The position numbers and the translations under genes were made by a program. The notes beneath the pieces are model-generated. The model worked only from the letters and a program-made list of their open reading frames with translations, had not been told where the DNA came from and did no database searches. Below are positions 44,267-52,007 of a stretch of DNA of 64,000 bases, piece after piece (the first letter of the stretch is position 1; every line of letters starts with the position of its first letter). Source of the stretch: Herbidospora mongoliensis (GTDB taxonomy: Bacteria > Actinomycetota > Actinomycetes > Streptosporangiales > Streptosporangiaceae); contig NZ_BBXD01000013.1 in the NCBI RefSeq assembly GCF_001570545.1, forward strand, positions 366,096 through 430,095, in the 5' to 3' direction.

Positions 44267-44289
44267 GAACCTACCGGCCTGGTAGGTTC
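44267..44289. promoter_or_regulatory. 9-bp perfect inverted repeat upstream of the NRPS locus
   Basis: GAACCTACC and GGTAGGTTC are exact reverse complements separated by GGCCT, in the 146-nt gap before the ligase gene. It may be an operator or a terminator of the response regulator gene; no U-tract follows. Confidence 0.45.
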
Positions 44290-44316
44290 CCCCGCCTTCC
44301 CTGCATCATGGTGGAT

Positions 44317-44328
44317 CGAAATATTTCG
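44317..44328. promoter_or_regulatory. AT-rich 12-bp palindrome at the ligase start
   Basis: CGAAATATTTCG is a perfect palindrome ending 5 nt before the GTG of the ligase gene. Its AT-rich core stands out in this GC-rich sequence and its position would let a bound protein block translation or transcription start. The regulator is unknown. Confidence 0.4.
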
Positions 44329-44333
44329 GAACG

Positions 44334-45797
44334 GTGGTGGCCGTGCGGGCTGACCGACACCTCATGCTGCCTGACCTGCTCATGCGCCGAGGCGCCGAAC
44401 AGGCCGGGAAGACGGCGATCATCGTGACCGACGTCGGAGAGATCACGTTCGGCGAATGGGACCGGCGGGCCAACGCCACCGCCCGTGCCCTCATCGACCG
44501 GGGGCTGTCCCCCGGCGACCGAGTGGCGCTGGTCTTCGGGGAGCGCGACTGGATCGACTACGCGGTCGCCTGGTGCGGGGTGCTCCGGGCGGGGTGCGTG
44601 GCGGTGCCGCTCTCGGAGCGATTAGCCCCCGCGGAGATCGACTACGCGCTCAAGGACTGTGGCGTCGTACAGACGATCTCCAAAGAGAGCTCAGCCGAGC
44701 TGAGCGCGAACGACCCCGCGCCCGTGCGAAGAGGCCTCGAGCCCGACAAGCTGGCGCAGATCATCTACACCTCCGGTACGACCGGCCAGGCCAAGGGCGT
44801 CGGCGCGACCCACGCCAACCTGGCCTACGGCGCCGACGCGCGCCACCGCAAACTCGCCCATTCGCGGCACTTCCTGCACGCCTTCCCGATCGGCACCAAC
44901 GCCGGGCAGGCCATGCTGATCAACTCGCTCGACGCCAGCCCGGCCGCGCTGACGATGCCGATGTTCACGCCGGGACGGTTCGCCAGGCTCATCGAGATCT
45001 ACGAGGTCGGGACCGTCTTCGTCGTCCCGGCGATGGCGATCCAGCTGCTCAACGCCGGGGTGCACGAGCGGCACGACTTCAGCTCGGTGAGGCTGCTCGG
45101 TTCGACCGCCGCGAGCCTGCCGCCGAGCGTGGCCGCCGGGATGGCGAAGGCGTTCCCGAAGGCGACGATCGTCAACTACTACACCTCGACCGAGGCGACC
45201 CCGGCGCAGACCGTGATGATCGTCGACCCGGCCCGGCCCGCGTCGGTGGGACGGCCCTCCCAGGGCGGCGACCTGCGGATTCTCACACAGAAGGGCGAGA
45301 CCGCGAAGCCACGCGAAACGGGCGAGGTCTGGTTGCGGTCCCCTGCGGGGAACCGGGTCTACTACGGCGACCGGCAGGCCACCGACCGGGTGTTCCGCGA
45401 CGGCTGGGTGCGGATGGGCGACCTCGGTTACCTCGACGACGACAAGTTCCTCTACCTGGTCGACCGGGAGAGCGACGTCATCAAGTCGGGCGCGCACAAG
45501 GTGTCGACGATCCAGGTCGAGGCCGCCCTGCACGAACATCCGGCCATCGCCGAGGCGGCCGTGGCCGGGCTGCCGCATCCGGTGCTCGGCCGGGTGGCCG
45601 GCGCGGCCGTGGTGACCCGCGCGCCGGTGACGCCCGCCGAACTGCGCACGTTCCTGCTCGACCGGCTCGCGCCGCACGAACTGCCGAGCCGGCTCGTGTT
45701 CGTGGCCGAGCTGCCCAAGAACCACCTCGGCAAGGTGGTGAAGCCACGTCTGCTCGATCTGATCGGGCCGGCCGACACCCTTCCGGGACGAAAATGA
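44334..45797 (+). CDS. AMP-dependent acyl (fatty acid) ligase, NRPS-associated
   Basis: A 487-residue adenylate-forming enzyme. Core motifs: A3-type YTSGTTGQAKGVGATHANL, STEATPAQTV, MGDLGYLDDDKFLYLVDR with SDVIKSGAHKVSTIQVE (A7-A8), and Lys near the end in NHLGKVVKPRLLDL (A10). Layout follows acyl-CoA/acyl-ACP ligases rather than amino acid A domains. It probably activates the starter acid for the following NRPS, which has an N-terminal condensation domain. GTG 44334 was taken; GTG 44343 is close. It overlaps the NRPS start (ATGA). Confidence 0.88.
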   Translation: MVAVRADRHLMLPDLLMRRGAEQAGKTAIIVTDVGEITFGEWDRRANATARALIDRGLSPGDRVALVFGERDWIDYAVAWCGVLRAGCVAVPLSERLAPAEIDYALKDCGVVQTISKESSAELSANDPAPVRRGLEPDKLAQIIYTSGTTGQAKGVGATHANLAYGADARHRKLAHSRHFLHAFPIGTNAGQAMLINSLDASPAALTMPMFTPGRFARLIEIYEVGTVFVVPAMAIQLLNAGVHERHDFSSVRLLGSTAASLPPSVAAGMAKAFPKATIVNYYTSTEATPAQTVMIVDPARPASVGRPSQGGDLRILTQKGETAKPRETGEVWLRSPAGNRVYYGDRQATDRVFRDGWVRMGDLGYLDDDKFLYLVDRESDVIKSGAHKVSTIQVEAALHEHPAIAEAAVAGLPHPVLGRVAGAAVVTRAPVTPAELRTFLLDRLAPHELPSRLVFVAELPKNHLGKVVKPRLLDLIGPADTLPGRK

Positions 45798-48700
45798 AAG
45801 CGACCGCCGTCCAGCACGGCATATGGACCGCCGCCCAGCTCGGCGCGGGCCCGGCCTACCATCTACCGGTCGCGCTCTGGTTCGACGGCGACCTCGACGT
45901 GCCCGCGCTGCTCGCGGCCTGCGCCGCCGTGGCGGCCCGGCACCGGGTGCTGTCGACGCTCGTGACGAGCACGGGTGACGTCGTCGAGGGACCGGCGCCG
46001 GTGATCTCGATCGCCGCCCGGGCGACGCCCGAGCTCGTCGCCGAGGAGGTCGCGCGGCCCTTCGACCTGGAGAACGGCCCGCTCGCGCGCTTCACGCTCG
46101 CGCCCGCCGGGCCGCGCCGCTATCTGCTGCTGTTCACGGCGCACCATCTGGTGTTCGACGGGCCGTCCAAGGACATTCTCGTACGCGACCTCGCCCGCCA
46201 CTACTCCCATCCCGGCGCCTCCTGGGAGCTGCTCGGCCAGGTGGCCGAGACCTCGACGACTCTCGACGTCCCTCCGGTGGACTTCACCCTCCCCGGGCAG
46301 CGGCGGTCGGGGCGGTTCGGCGCCGGAGAACAGATCGCGGGCGACGACACGGTGCTCGCGGCGGCCGCGGAGGTGGCCGAGGCGGCCGGGGTGACGACGT
46401 TCGAGGCGCTGCTGACGGGGATCCACGCCCTGCTGTTCCGGTACGGCGCCGAGACGCCGGCCGTCCTCGTCGACGTCACCACGCGGGGACCGGAGACCCG
46501 CGACCACATCGGCCCCCACGTGAACGAACTCCCGGTGATCACCTGGCCCCGGCGCGACCTGACCTTCCACGACTTCGCCCGCGAGGTGCGGGCGCAGGTC
46601 AGGGGCCTCGACCCGACGGCCCGGCCGACCCGGACGCTGTCGGCCCCGGTCTCGCTGAGCTACCGGAAGGCGGGCCGGAGACCTGACTTCCCCGGGCTCG
46701 ACGTCACCGTCGACACGACCATGTTCGCCGGAGGCGCGCGCGGCCCGCTGCACCTCCAGGTGGTCGACGGCCTCGGCACCTGGCTGCGCTTCAACCCCGA
46801 GGCGCTGGACCGCCCGACGGTCGCCCGGTTCTGGGACGCGCTCGGAACCCTCCTCACGCACGCCGCCGCCGACCCCGGGTCGACCATCGGCGACCTCGAC
46901 GTCATCCCGCCCGCCGACCGGGAGCGACTGCTCGTCACCTGGAACGACACCGACGTCACCTATCCGCCCGTCACCCTGCCGGAACTGTTCGCGGCCCAGG
47001 TCAGAAAGACACCCCACGCGGTCGCGGTCCGGTGCGACGACCGCACCCTGACCTACGCCGAGCTCGACATGGCCACCGGACGGCTGGCCGGGAAGCTGCG
47101 GCGTCGCGGCATCGGGCCGGGCGACCTCGTCGCGGTCAGCATCCCCCGCTCCGACGACCTGCTGATCGCGCTGCTGGCGGTGCAGCGGGCGGGAGCGGCC
47201 TACCTGCCGCTCGACCCCGGCCACCCGGCCGAACGCATCGACCTGATCGTGGCCGACGCGCAGCCGAAGATGCTGCTGACCAAGGCGCGTACCGACGAAC
47301 ACGAGGGCTACCTGCGGCGGACCACAGCCGACGACCTCGCCTGCGTCGTCTACACCTCGGGGTCGACCGGGCAGCCGAAGGGCGTGGAGATCACCCACGG
47401 GAACCTGTCGAACCTGCTGCTGTCGATGCGGGACCTGCTGTCGGCCACCGCGGACGACCGCTGGCTCGCGCTCACGTCCCCGGCGGTCGACATCTCGGCG
47501 CTGGAGATGTTCCTGCCGCTGATCACCGGTGGCCGGGTGGTGATCGCGCCGCCGGGGGCGGAGAGAGGGCCGGAGGCCCTCGCGGCGCTGGTGAAAGCGC
47601 AAGGCGTGACGTTCGTGCAGGCCCCGCCCTCGGTCTGGCGGTCGCTGCTGCCCGGCGGGATCACCGGCGCGACGGCGCTGACGGGTGGGGAGGCGCTGCC
47701 CGCGCCGCTGGCGGCCGAGCTCAGGCAGCGGTTCGCCAAGGTGGTCAACGTCTACGGCCCGACCGAGACGACCGTCTGGAGCACCTTCAGCCTCGACGAC
47801 TCCATCGGACGGCCGATCGCCAACACCCGCATCCGCCTGCTCGACCAGGAGCTCCGGCTGGTGCCCGTCGGGGTGCGGGGCGAGCTGTGCATCGGCGGCG
47901 CGGGCGTGGCCGCCGGTTACCGCTATCAGCCGGAACTGACGGCCGAGCGGTTCGTGACCGACCCCTTCGGCGCGCCGGACGACCGCCTCTACCGCACCGG
48001 CGACCTGGCCCGCCACCGCGAGGACGGCACAATCGAGTTCCTCGGCCGGATCGAGGTCGGTGATCCGGCACCCGTGACCCCCGCTCAGCGGCGATTATGG
48101 TTCCTGCACCGGTTCGATCCGGCGGACGCGTCGTACAACATGTGTCTGCCCCTGCGATTACGCGGGCCGCTCGACCACGATCGGCTGCGGGAGTCGCTGA
48201 ACAAGGTCGTGGCCCGGCACGAGAGCCTGCGCACCTCCTTCGCCGAGGGCCCGATCGCCGTGGTGCATCCGCCGCGACGAGTCGAGATCGAGTTCATCGC
48301 GGCCCCCGATCCGCGTGAGCTGGTCGCCGAGCGGACCAACGCGCCCTTCGACCTGACCGAGCCGCCGTTCCGGGTGAGCCTGTTCGAACTCGGCGCCGAC
48401 GACCACGTGCTCTGCGTCGTGCTGCATCACATCGTCGCCGACGGGTGGTCGCTCGGAGTGCTCCTGGACGACCTGCTCGCGCTCTACCAAGGTGAAGAGC
48501 CACCTGACCTGGCTCTTCAGTTCGGTGACGTGGCGGCGTGGCTGCCCGCGCCGTCGGTGGAGTTCTGGCGGGAGGAGCTCGCGGGGGCCGTGAAGACGGA
48601 ACTGCCGGCCGACCTGCCCAGGGGCGGGGCTCCGGCCGGGGCGTTCCACCGGTTCGTGATCCCGGAGGACGTGGTCAGGCGGCTCGAACGGCTTGACGCG

Positions 48701-49363
48701 TCGCTGTTCACGGTGCTGGCGGCGGCGTTCGCCGACTTCCTGGCCGCGACGAAGGCGACCGTGCTGGCGGCACGGGCCCACGGCACGGTGCCGTTCGAGG
48801 AGGTCGGCGACCTGCTCCAGACGATGGTCATCCTGCACGACCAGCCGGGCGACGGCGAACCGCCCGAGCGGGTCGGCGACCTGCGGGTGGAGCCGTTCGA
48901 CGACGGCTACCGGCAGGCCAGGTTCGACTTCGCGCTGGAGGCCTGGCGCAAGGAAGACGGGCTGCTGGCGGTCTTCGGCTACGACTCGACGCTGTTCCGG
49001 GCCACCACGGTCGAGGAACTGTCCCGGACGTTCACCAGGCTGCTGGAGAGCATCGGTAAGGATCCCTCCCAGCCGATCTCCCACAACGGCAAGATCGATC
49101 GAAGAACCGCTGGATCTGGAGATGGCATGACCGAGGAGCTCAGGGTCCGGCTGGCGAGCATGATCTCGACGGCGTCCGGCGGCACGATCAGCTCTGAAGA
49201 GGTATTGGCCGGGAAATACACGCTGTCGGCGCTCGGGCTGACGTCGCTGGCCCGGATCAGCCTGATCGACACGATCGAGGACGTCTTCGACTGCGAGATC
49301 GACCTCGCCGGCGACCTGTCGTCGTTCGAGGACGTCGACACCCTGGTGGCGGCGCTGACATGA
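45794..49363 (+). CDS. Non-ribosomal peptide synthetase with C domain embedded in a split A domain
   Basis: 1189 residues. Domain 1 (1-about 380) is a condensation domain with active HHLVFDG at 117-123. Domain 2 (about 390-750) is an adenylation N-subdomain: YTSGSTGQPKG (519), VYGPTETT (655), YRTGDLARHREDG (733). Aligning to PheA gives pocket residues D-I-L-Q-L-G-V-V-W, close to the glycine code DILQLGLIW. Right after EFLGRI the expected A8-A9 part and a carrier domain are missing, and a second condensation domain begins (VTPAQRRLWFLH, about 761; HHIVADG 878). This C domain lacks about 60 residues between FADFLAAT and KATVLAARAH. It is followed immediately by an isolated A10 motif HNGKIDR (Lys1100) and a carrier domain (1112-1189, attachment Ser1151 in LGLTSL). 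ATG 49127 with GGAG could also start the carrier alone. The frame near 49100 looks shifted. Probably derived by deletions from a two-module synthetase; activity is uncertain. Confidence 0.85.
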   Translation: MKATAVQHGIWTAAQLGAGPAYHLPVALWFDGDLDVPALLAACAAVAARHRVLSTLVTSTGDVVEGPAPVISIAARATPELVAEEVARPFDLENGPLARFTLAPAGPRRYLLLFTAHHLVFDGPSKDILVRDLARHYSHPGASWELLGQVAETSTTLDVPPVDFTLPGQRRSGRFGAGEQIAGDDTVLAAAAEVAEAAGVTTFEALLTGIHALLFRYGAETPAVLVDVTTRGPETRDHIGPHVNELPVITWPRRDLTFHDFAREVRAQVRGLDPTARPTRTLSAPVSLSYRKAGRRPDFPGLDVTVDTTMFAGGARGPLHLQVVDGLGTWLRFNPEALDRPTVARFWDALGTLLTHAAADPGSTIGDLDVIPPADRERLLVTWNDTDVTYPPVTLPELFAAQVRKTPHAVAVRCDDRTLTYAELDMATGRLAGKLRRRGIGPGDLVAVSIPRSDDLLIALLAVQRAGAAYLPLDPGHPAERIDLIVADAQPKMLLTKARTDEHEGYLRRTTADDLACVVYTSGSTGQPKGVEITHGNLSNLLLSMRDLLSATADDRWLALTSPAVDISALEMFLPLITGGRVVIAPPGAERGPEALAALVKAQGVTFVQAPPSVWRSLLPGGITGATALTGGEALPAPLAAELRQRFAKVVNVYGPTETTVWSTFSLDDSIGRPIANTRIRLLDQELRLVPVGVRGELCIGGAGVAAGYRYQPELTAERFVTDPFGAPDDRLYRTGDLARHREDGTIEFLGRIEVGDPAPVTPAQRRLWFLHRFDPADASYNMCLPLRLRGPLDHDRLRESLNKVVARHESLRTSFAEGPIAVVHPPRRVEIEFIAAPDPRELVAERTNAPFDLTEPPFRVSLFELGADDHVLCVVLHHIVADGWSLGVLLDDLLALYQGEEPPDLALQFGDVAAWLPAPSVEFWREELAGAVKTELPADLPRGGAPAGAFHRFVIPEDVVRRLERLDASLFTVLAAAFADFLAATKATVLAARAHGTVPFEEVGDLLQTMVILHDQPGDGEPPERVGDLRVEPFDDGYRQARFDFALEAWRKEDGLLAVFGYDSTLFRATTVEELSRTFTRLLESIGKDPSQPISHNGKIDRRTAGSGDGMTEELRVRLASMISTASGGTISSEEVLAGKYTLSALGLTSLARISLIDTIEDVFDCEIDLAGDLSSFEDVDTLVAALT

Positions 49364-50640
49364 AGATCGAATTCACCGGCGCGGACGCGGGAGAGGCGCC
49401 GCTGACCTGGGGGCAGCGCCTGATGTGGCGGGCCGTCTACCTGATGGGCCCCAGCCAGACCTTCCTGAACTGCCCGTTCGTGTTCCCGGTCTACGGTCGC
49501 CGGGAGCTGCCTGCGGTGCTCGACGCGCTGCGGGTGCTGATCGAGCGCCACGAGACCCTGCGGACGACCTTCTTCGCCGAGGGCCAGCTGGTGGCCAGGG
49601 ACGGCGTGCTGGAGGTCGAACTGGTCGAGGCCGGGACCGAACGCGGGCTCCAGGTGGCCGAACGCGTCGCCGCCCAGCTGGCCCACACGATCTTCGACCA
49701 TTCGAACGAGCTGCCGCTGCGCTGCGCGGTGGTGGTCAAGGGCGGCCGTCCGGTAGCACTGGCCTGCGTCTTCACCCACCTGGCGGTCGACTATCACGCG
49801 CTCGCCGTGCTCGCCGACGAGTGGAGGGCACTGTTGCGAGGGCTCCCGCTGACGCCGGTTCCCTGGCAGCCCAGGGACCAGGCCGGGCTGGAGGCGACGG
49901 CGCGGTGGCAGGCCCGGTCGGCGCGGTCGATCGCCTACTGGCGCGACATGCTCGACGAGGCTCCGCTGGACGTGTTCGACCACGCCCCGGGCGAGCCGGA
50001 GGACCCCCGGTTCATCGAGGTCGGCATGGAGTCGACCGCGCTGGCGGTGGCCGCGCTGCGGTTGGCCGACCGGTTCAAGGTCAGCACCACCAGTGTCCTG
50101 CTCGCGGCCTGCGCCACCGCGTTGGCGCAGGTCAGCGCGCGTTCCCGGGTGGTGATGCAGCTCGTGCACAGCAACCGCCGCGACGCCAGGACCTGGGAGA
50201 TGGTCGGTACGGTCGGTCAGGACGCCCTCGTCTCTCTCGACTCCTTCAAGAGGGACTTCGGCGAGGTCTGCCAGGCCACCCACCGAGCCGCCCTGCAGGC
50301 CTACCGCAACGCCAACTACGACCCGTTCGCGATGACGCTGATGCGCCAGGAGGTCGGCGCCCGGAGAGGCGGGGAACACGACCTCGACGCCTTCTTCAAC
50401 GACCGCCGCCCCTCCGCGGGCTGGCCCGCCCTGTCGCCGGACGCCGACCTCTCGGTCTCCGGCACCAGGACGTACACCGACAATGCCTGGCCCGGGGTCA
50501 GGTTCAAGGCGTTCTTCACCGTCGGAACCGCGATCGAGACCGGTCAGCTCAGCCTGATCGCCGACACCGCCTACCTCTCCAGGGAGAGGGCGGAGTCGAT
50601 GCTGCGCGGGGTCGAGGCCCTGCTGGTCGGGTCGGTCTAG
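49360..50640 (+). CDS. Free-standing condensation-domain-like protein
   Basis: A 426-residue protein with the two-lobed condensation fold: LTWGQRLMWRAVYLMGPSQT at the start, RHETLRTTFF, then FTHLAVDYHALAVLADEW. The usual HHxxxDG reads THLAVDY: the second, catalytic His and the Asp are kept, the first His and final Gly are not. Later DPFAMTLMRQEVGARRG and FKAFFTVGTAIETGQ fit the C-terminal lobe. It could be a release or transfer condensation domain acting on the carrier-bound product, or a degenerate protein. It overlaps the NRPS stop (ATGA), so all three genes form one operon. Confidence 0.82.
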   Translation: MKIEFTGADAGEAPLTWGQRLMWRAVYLMGPSQTFLNCPFVFPVYGRRELPAVLDALRVLIERHETLRTTFFAEGQLVARDGVLEVELVEAGTERGLQVAERVAAQLAHTIFDHSNELPLRCAVVVKGGRPVALACVFTHLAVDYHALAVLADEWRALLRGLPLTPVPWQPRDQAGLEATARWQARSARSIAYWRDMLDEAPLDVFDHAPGEPEDPRFIEVGMESTALAVAALRLADRFKVSTTSVLLAACATALAQVSARSRVVMQLVHSNRRDARTWEMVGTVGQDALVSLDSFKRDFGEVCQATHRAALQAYRNANYDPFAMTLMRQEVGARRGGEHDLDAFFNDRRPSAGWPALSPDADLSVSGTRTYTDNAWPGVRFKAFFTVGTAIETGQLSLIADTAYLSRERAESMLRGVEALLVGSV

Positions 50641-51203
50641 CCGGCGATCGGCCGGCCGAAGTCGACCGCGGCGAGGATCTCATCGGGGGTGGTGTCGCGC
50701 AGTTGCGCGTCCGGTCGCAGGCCGAGTGCGTCGTTGACGGTGGAGAAGGCCAGCCGCAGCGCCACGAACGTCGTGATGTCGAAGATCTGCGCGTCGGTGA
50801 ACCCGGCGGCCCGCAGCTTCTCGACGTCGGCCCCGGTCGTCGCGTTGGGCCGCTTGGTGATCTTGCGGGTCCACTCGGCGACGGCGCGCTCGGCCTCGGT
50901 CAGGTCGGTGTCGGCACCCGTGAGCACCGACACGACCGTGCTCCGGTCGGACCAGGACGCCAGCTTGTTCCCCCACGACAGCGCGCAGTAGGAGTTCCCG
51001 TAGGCTGCCGCGCAGGCGGTCACCATGATCCCCCGCAGCCGCAGCGGCATTCCCCGCGTGACGTCTCTCGCCGTCTTCAGGATGGTCTCGCCCACTTCGG
51101 GACGGTAGCCCCAGAAGCGGGTGGCGTTCATGACGTAGCCGAACTCCTTGAGGTCTACCTCGGCCTCTTCCGGCTTGGCGTCCACCGGTTCCAGAAAACT
51201 CAT
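50637..51203 (-). CDS. AhpD-like / carboxymuconolactone decarboxylase-family protein
   Basis: A 188-residue all-helical protein with the family core: KTARDVTRGMPLRLRGIMVT, AAYGNSYCALSWGNKLA and GFTDAQIFDITTFVALRLAF. AhpD enzymes use C-x2-C, but here only one Cys (NSYC) remains, so a peroxidase/disulfide role is doubtful. ATG 51203 has GGAGG 5 nt upstream and shares a base with the methyltransferase stop (TGATG). Last gene of the convergent tailoring/regulatory group; the stop meets the end of the condensation-like gene (4-nt overlap). Confidence 0.85.
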   Translation of the reverse strand: MSFLEPVDAKPEEAEVDLKEFGYVMNATRFWGYRPEVGETILKTARDVTRGMPLRLRGIMVTACAAAYGNSYCALSWGNKLASWSDRSTVVSVLTGADTDLTEAERAVAEWTRKITKRPNATTGADVEKLRAAGFTDAQIFDITTFVALRLAFSTVNDALGLRPDAQLRDTTPDEILAAVDFGRPIAG

Positions 51204-51994
51204 CACGCCTCCTTCCGGGCCAGATAACCGACCACGTCGATGCTCGCCCGCAGCGGCAGACCGGCGCGCAGCCGCTCTTTCGCCGTCTCGATCGCGGCCT
51301 CGGCGAACGCTTCGTCGCCGACGTTCTGAATCGCCTCGTACGCCGGCCCGGTGGACGCCAGTGCCCGCGCGTAGACGGCGGGGTCGGCGAACTCCCAGGC
51401 GAACGGCACCGTCACCCGCCGGACCTCGGTGAACCCGAACTTCTCCAGCAGTTCCTCGCCCACACCGGGACGCCCGAGGGCGACCATGTTCCGCTGGTTG
51501 TCGACCTTCGGCGGTGCGGCCAGCCGGAACGGCGCCAGCGCCCACGCGCCCGGCGAGTTCTTGATGTGCCCCCACACGGTCAGCCCGACCCGGCCGCCGG
51601 ACTTCAGCACCCGGTGGATCTCCTGGAGCGCCAGGGGAGTGGTCCCCCAGACCCCGCGGAAAGACGTGACGACGTCGAAGGACGCGTCGTCCCAGGGCAG
51701 GTCGTGCATGTCACCGACCCGGATGTCGGCATCGGGGCTGCGGTCGCGGGCCACCGCGACGAGCCGGGCCGACGCGTCGATGCCGGCCACGTCGGCGCCC
51801 CGGACGGAGGCCAGCTCAAGGGCCAGCCCCGCCCCGCAGGCGATGTCGAGTAGGCGGTCGCCGTCGCCGACGCCCAGATGCTGGTGCACGGCGACGTATT
51901 CTCTGCAGTTCCCCGGTTCGCTGAGCGTCGCGAAGTCGACCGCGCGGCGGCCCCACCCCTCGTCGACCAGCGTCCAGGCCGTCGGATCGTTCAT
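51203..51994 (-). CDS. SAM-dependent methyltransferase (class I)
   Basis: A 263-residue methyltransferase with motif I LLDIACGAGLALELA, motif II region VAGIDASARLVAVARDR, DIRVGDMHDLPWDDASFDVV and the post-motif ALQEIHRVLKSGGRVGLTVW. The UbiE/CrtJ-like (Methyltransf_11) type acts on small molecules. Its place beside the NRPS suggests modification of the peptide product or precursor. ATG 51994 has AGGGGAA upstream; 13 nt after the SARP-like gene. Confidence 0.9.
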   Translation of the reverse strand: MNDPTAWTLVDEGWGRRAVDFATLSEPGNCREYVAVHQHLGVGDGDRLLDIACGAGLALELASVRGADVAGIDASARLVAVARDRSPDADIRVGDMHDLPWDDASFDVVTSFRGVWGTTPLALQEIHRVLKSGGRVGLTVWGHIKNSPGAWALAPFRLAAPPKVDNQRNMVALGRPGVGEELLEKFGFTEVRRVTVPFAWEFADPAVYARALASTGPAYEAIQNVGDEAFAEAAIETAKERLRAGLPLRASIDVVGYLARKEA

Positions 51995-52007
51995 TTCCCC
52001 TGTTTCC

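Noticed and set aside
45863..48016. 717-codon minus-strand frame opposite the NRPS
   Set aside because: Shadow frame rich in Arg/Gly/His with no domain; the plus strand has clear NRPS motifs.
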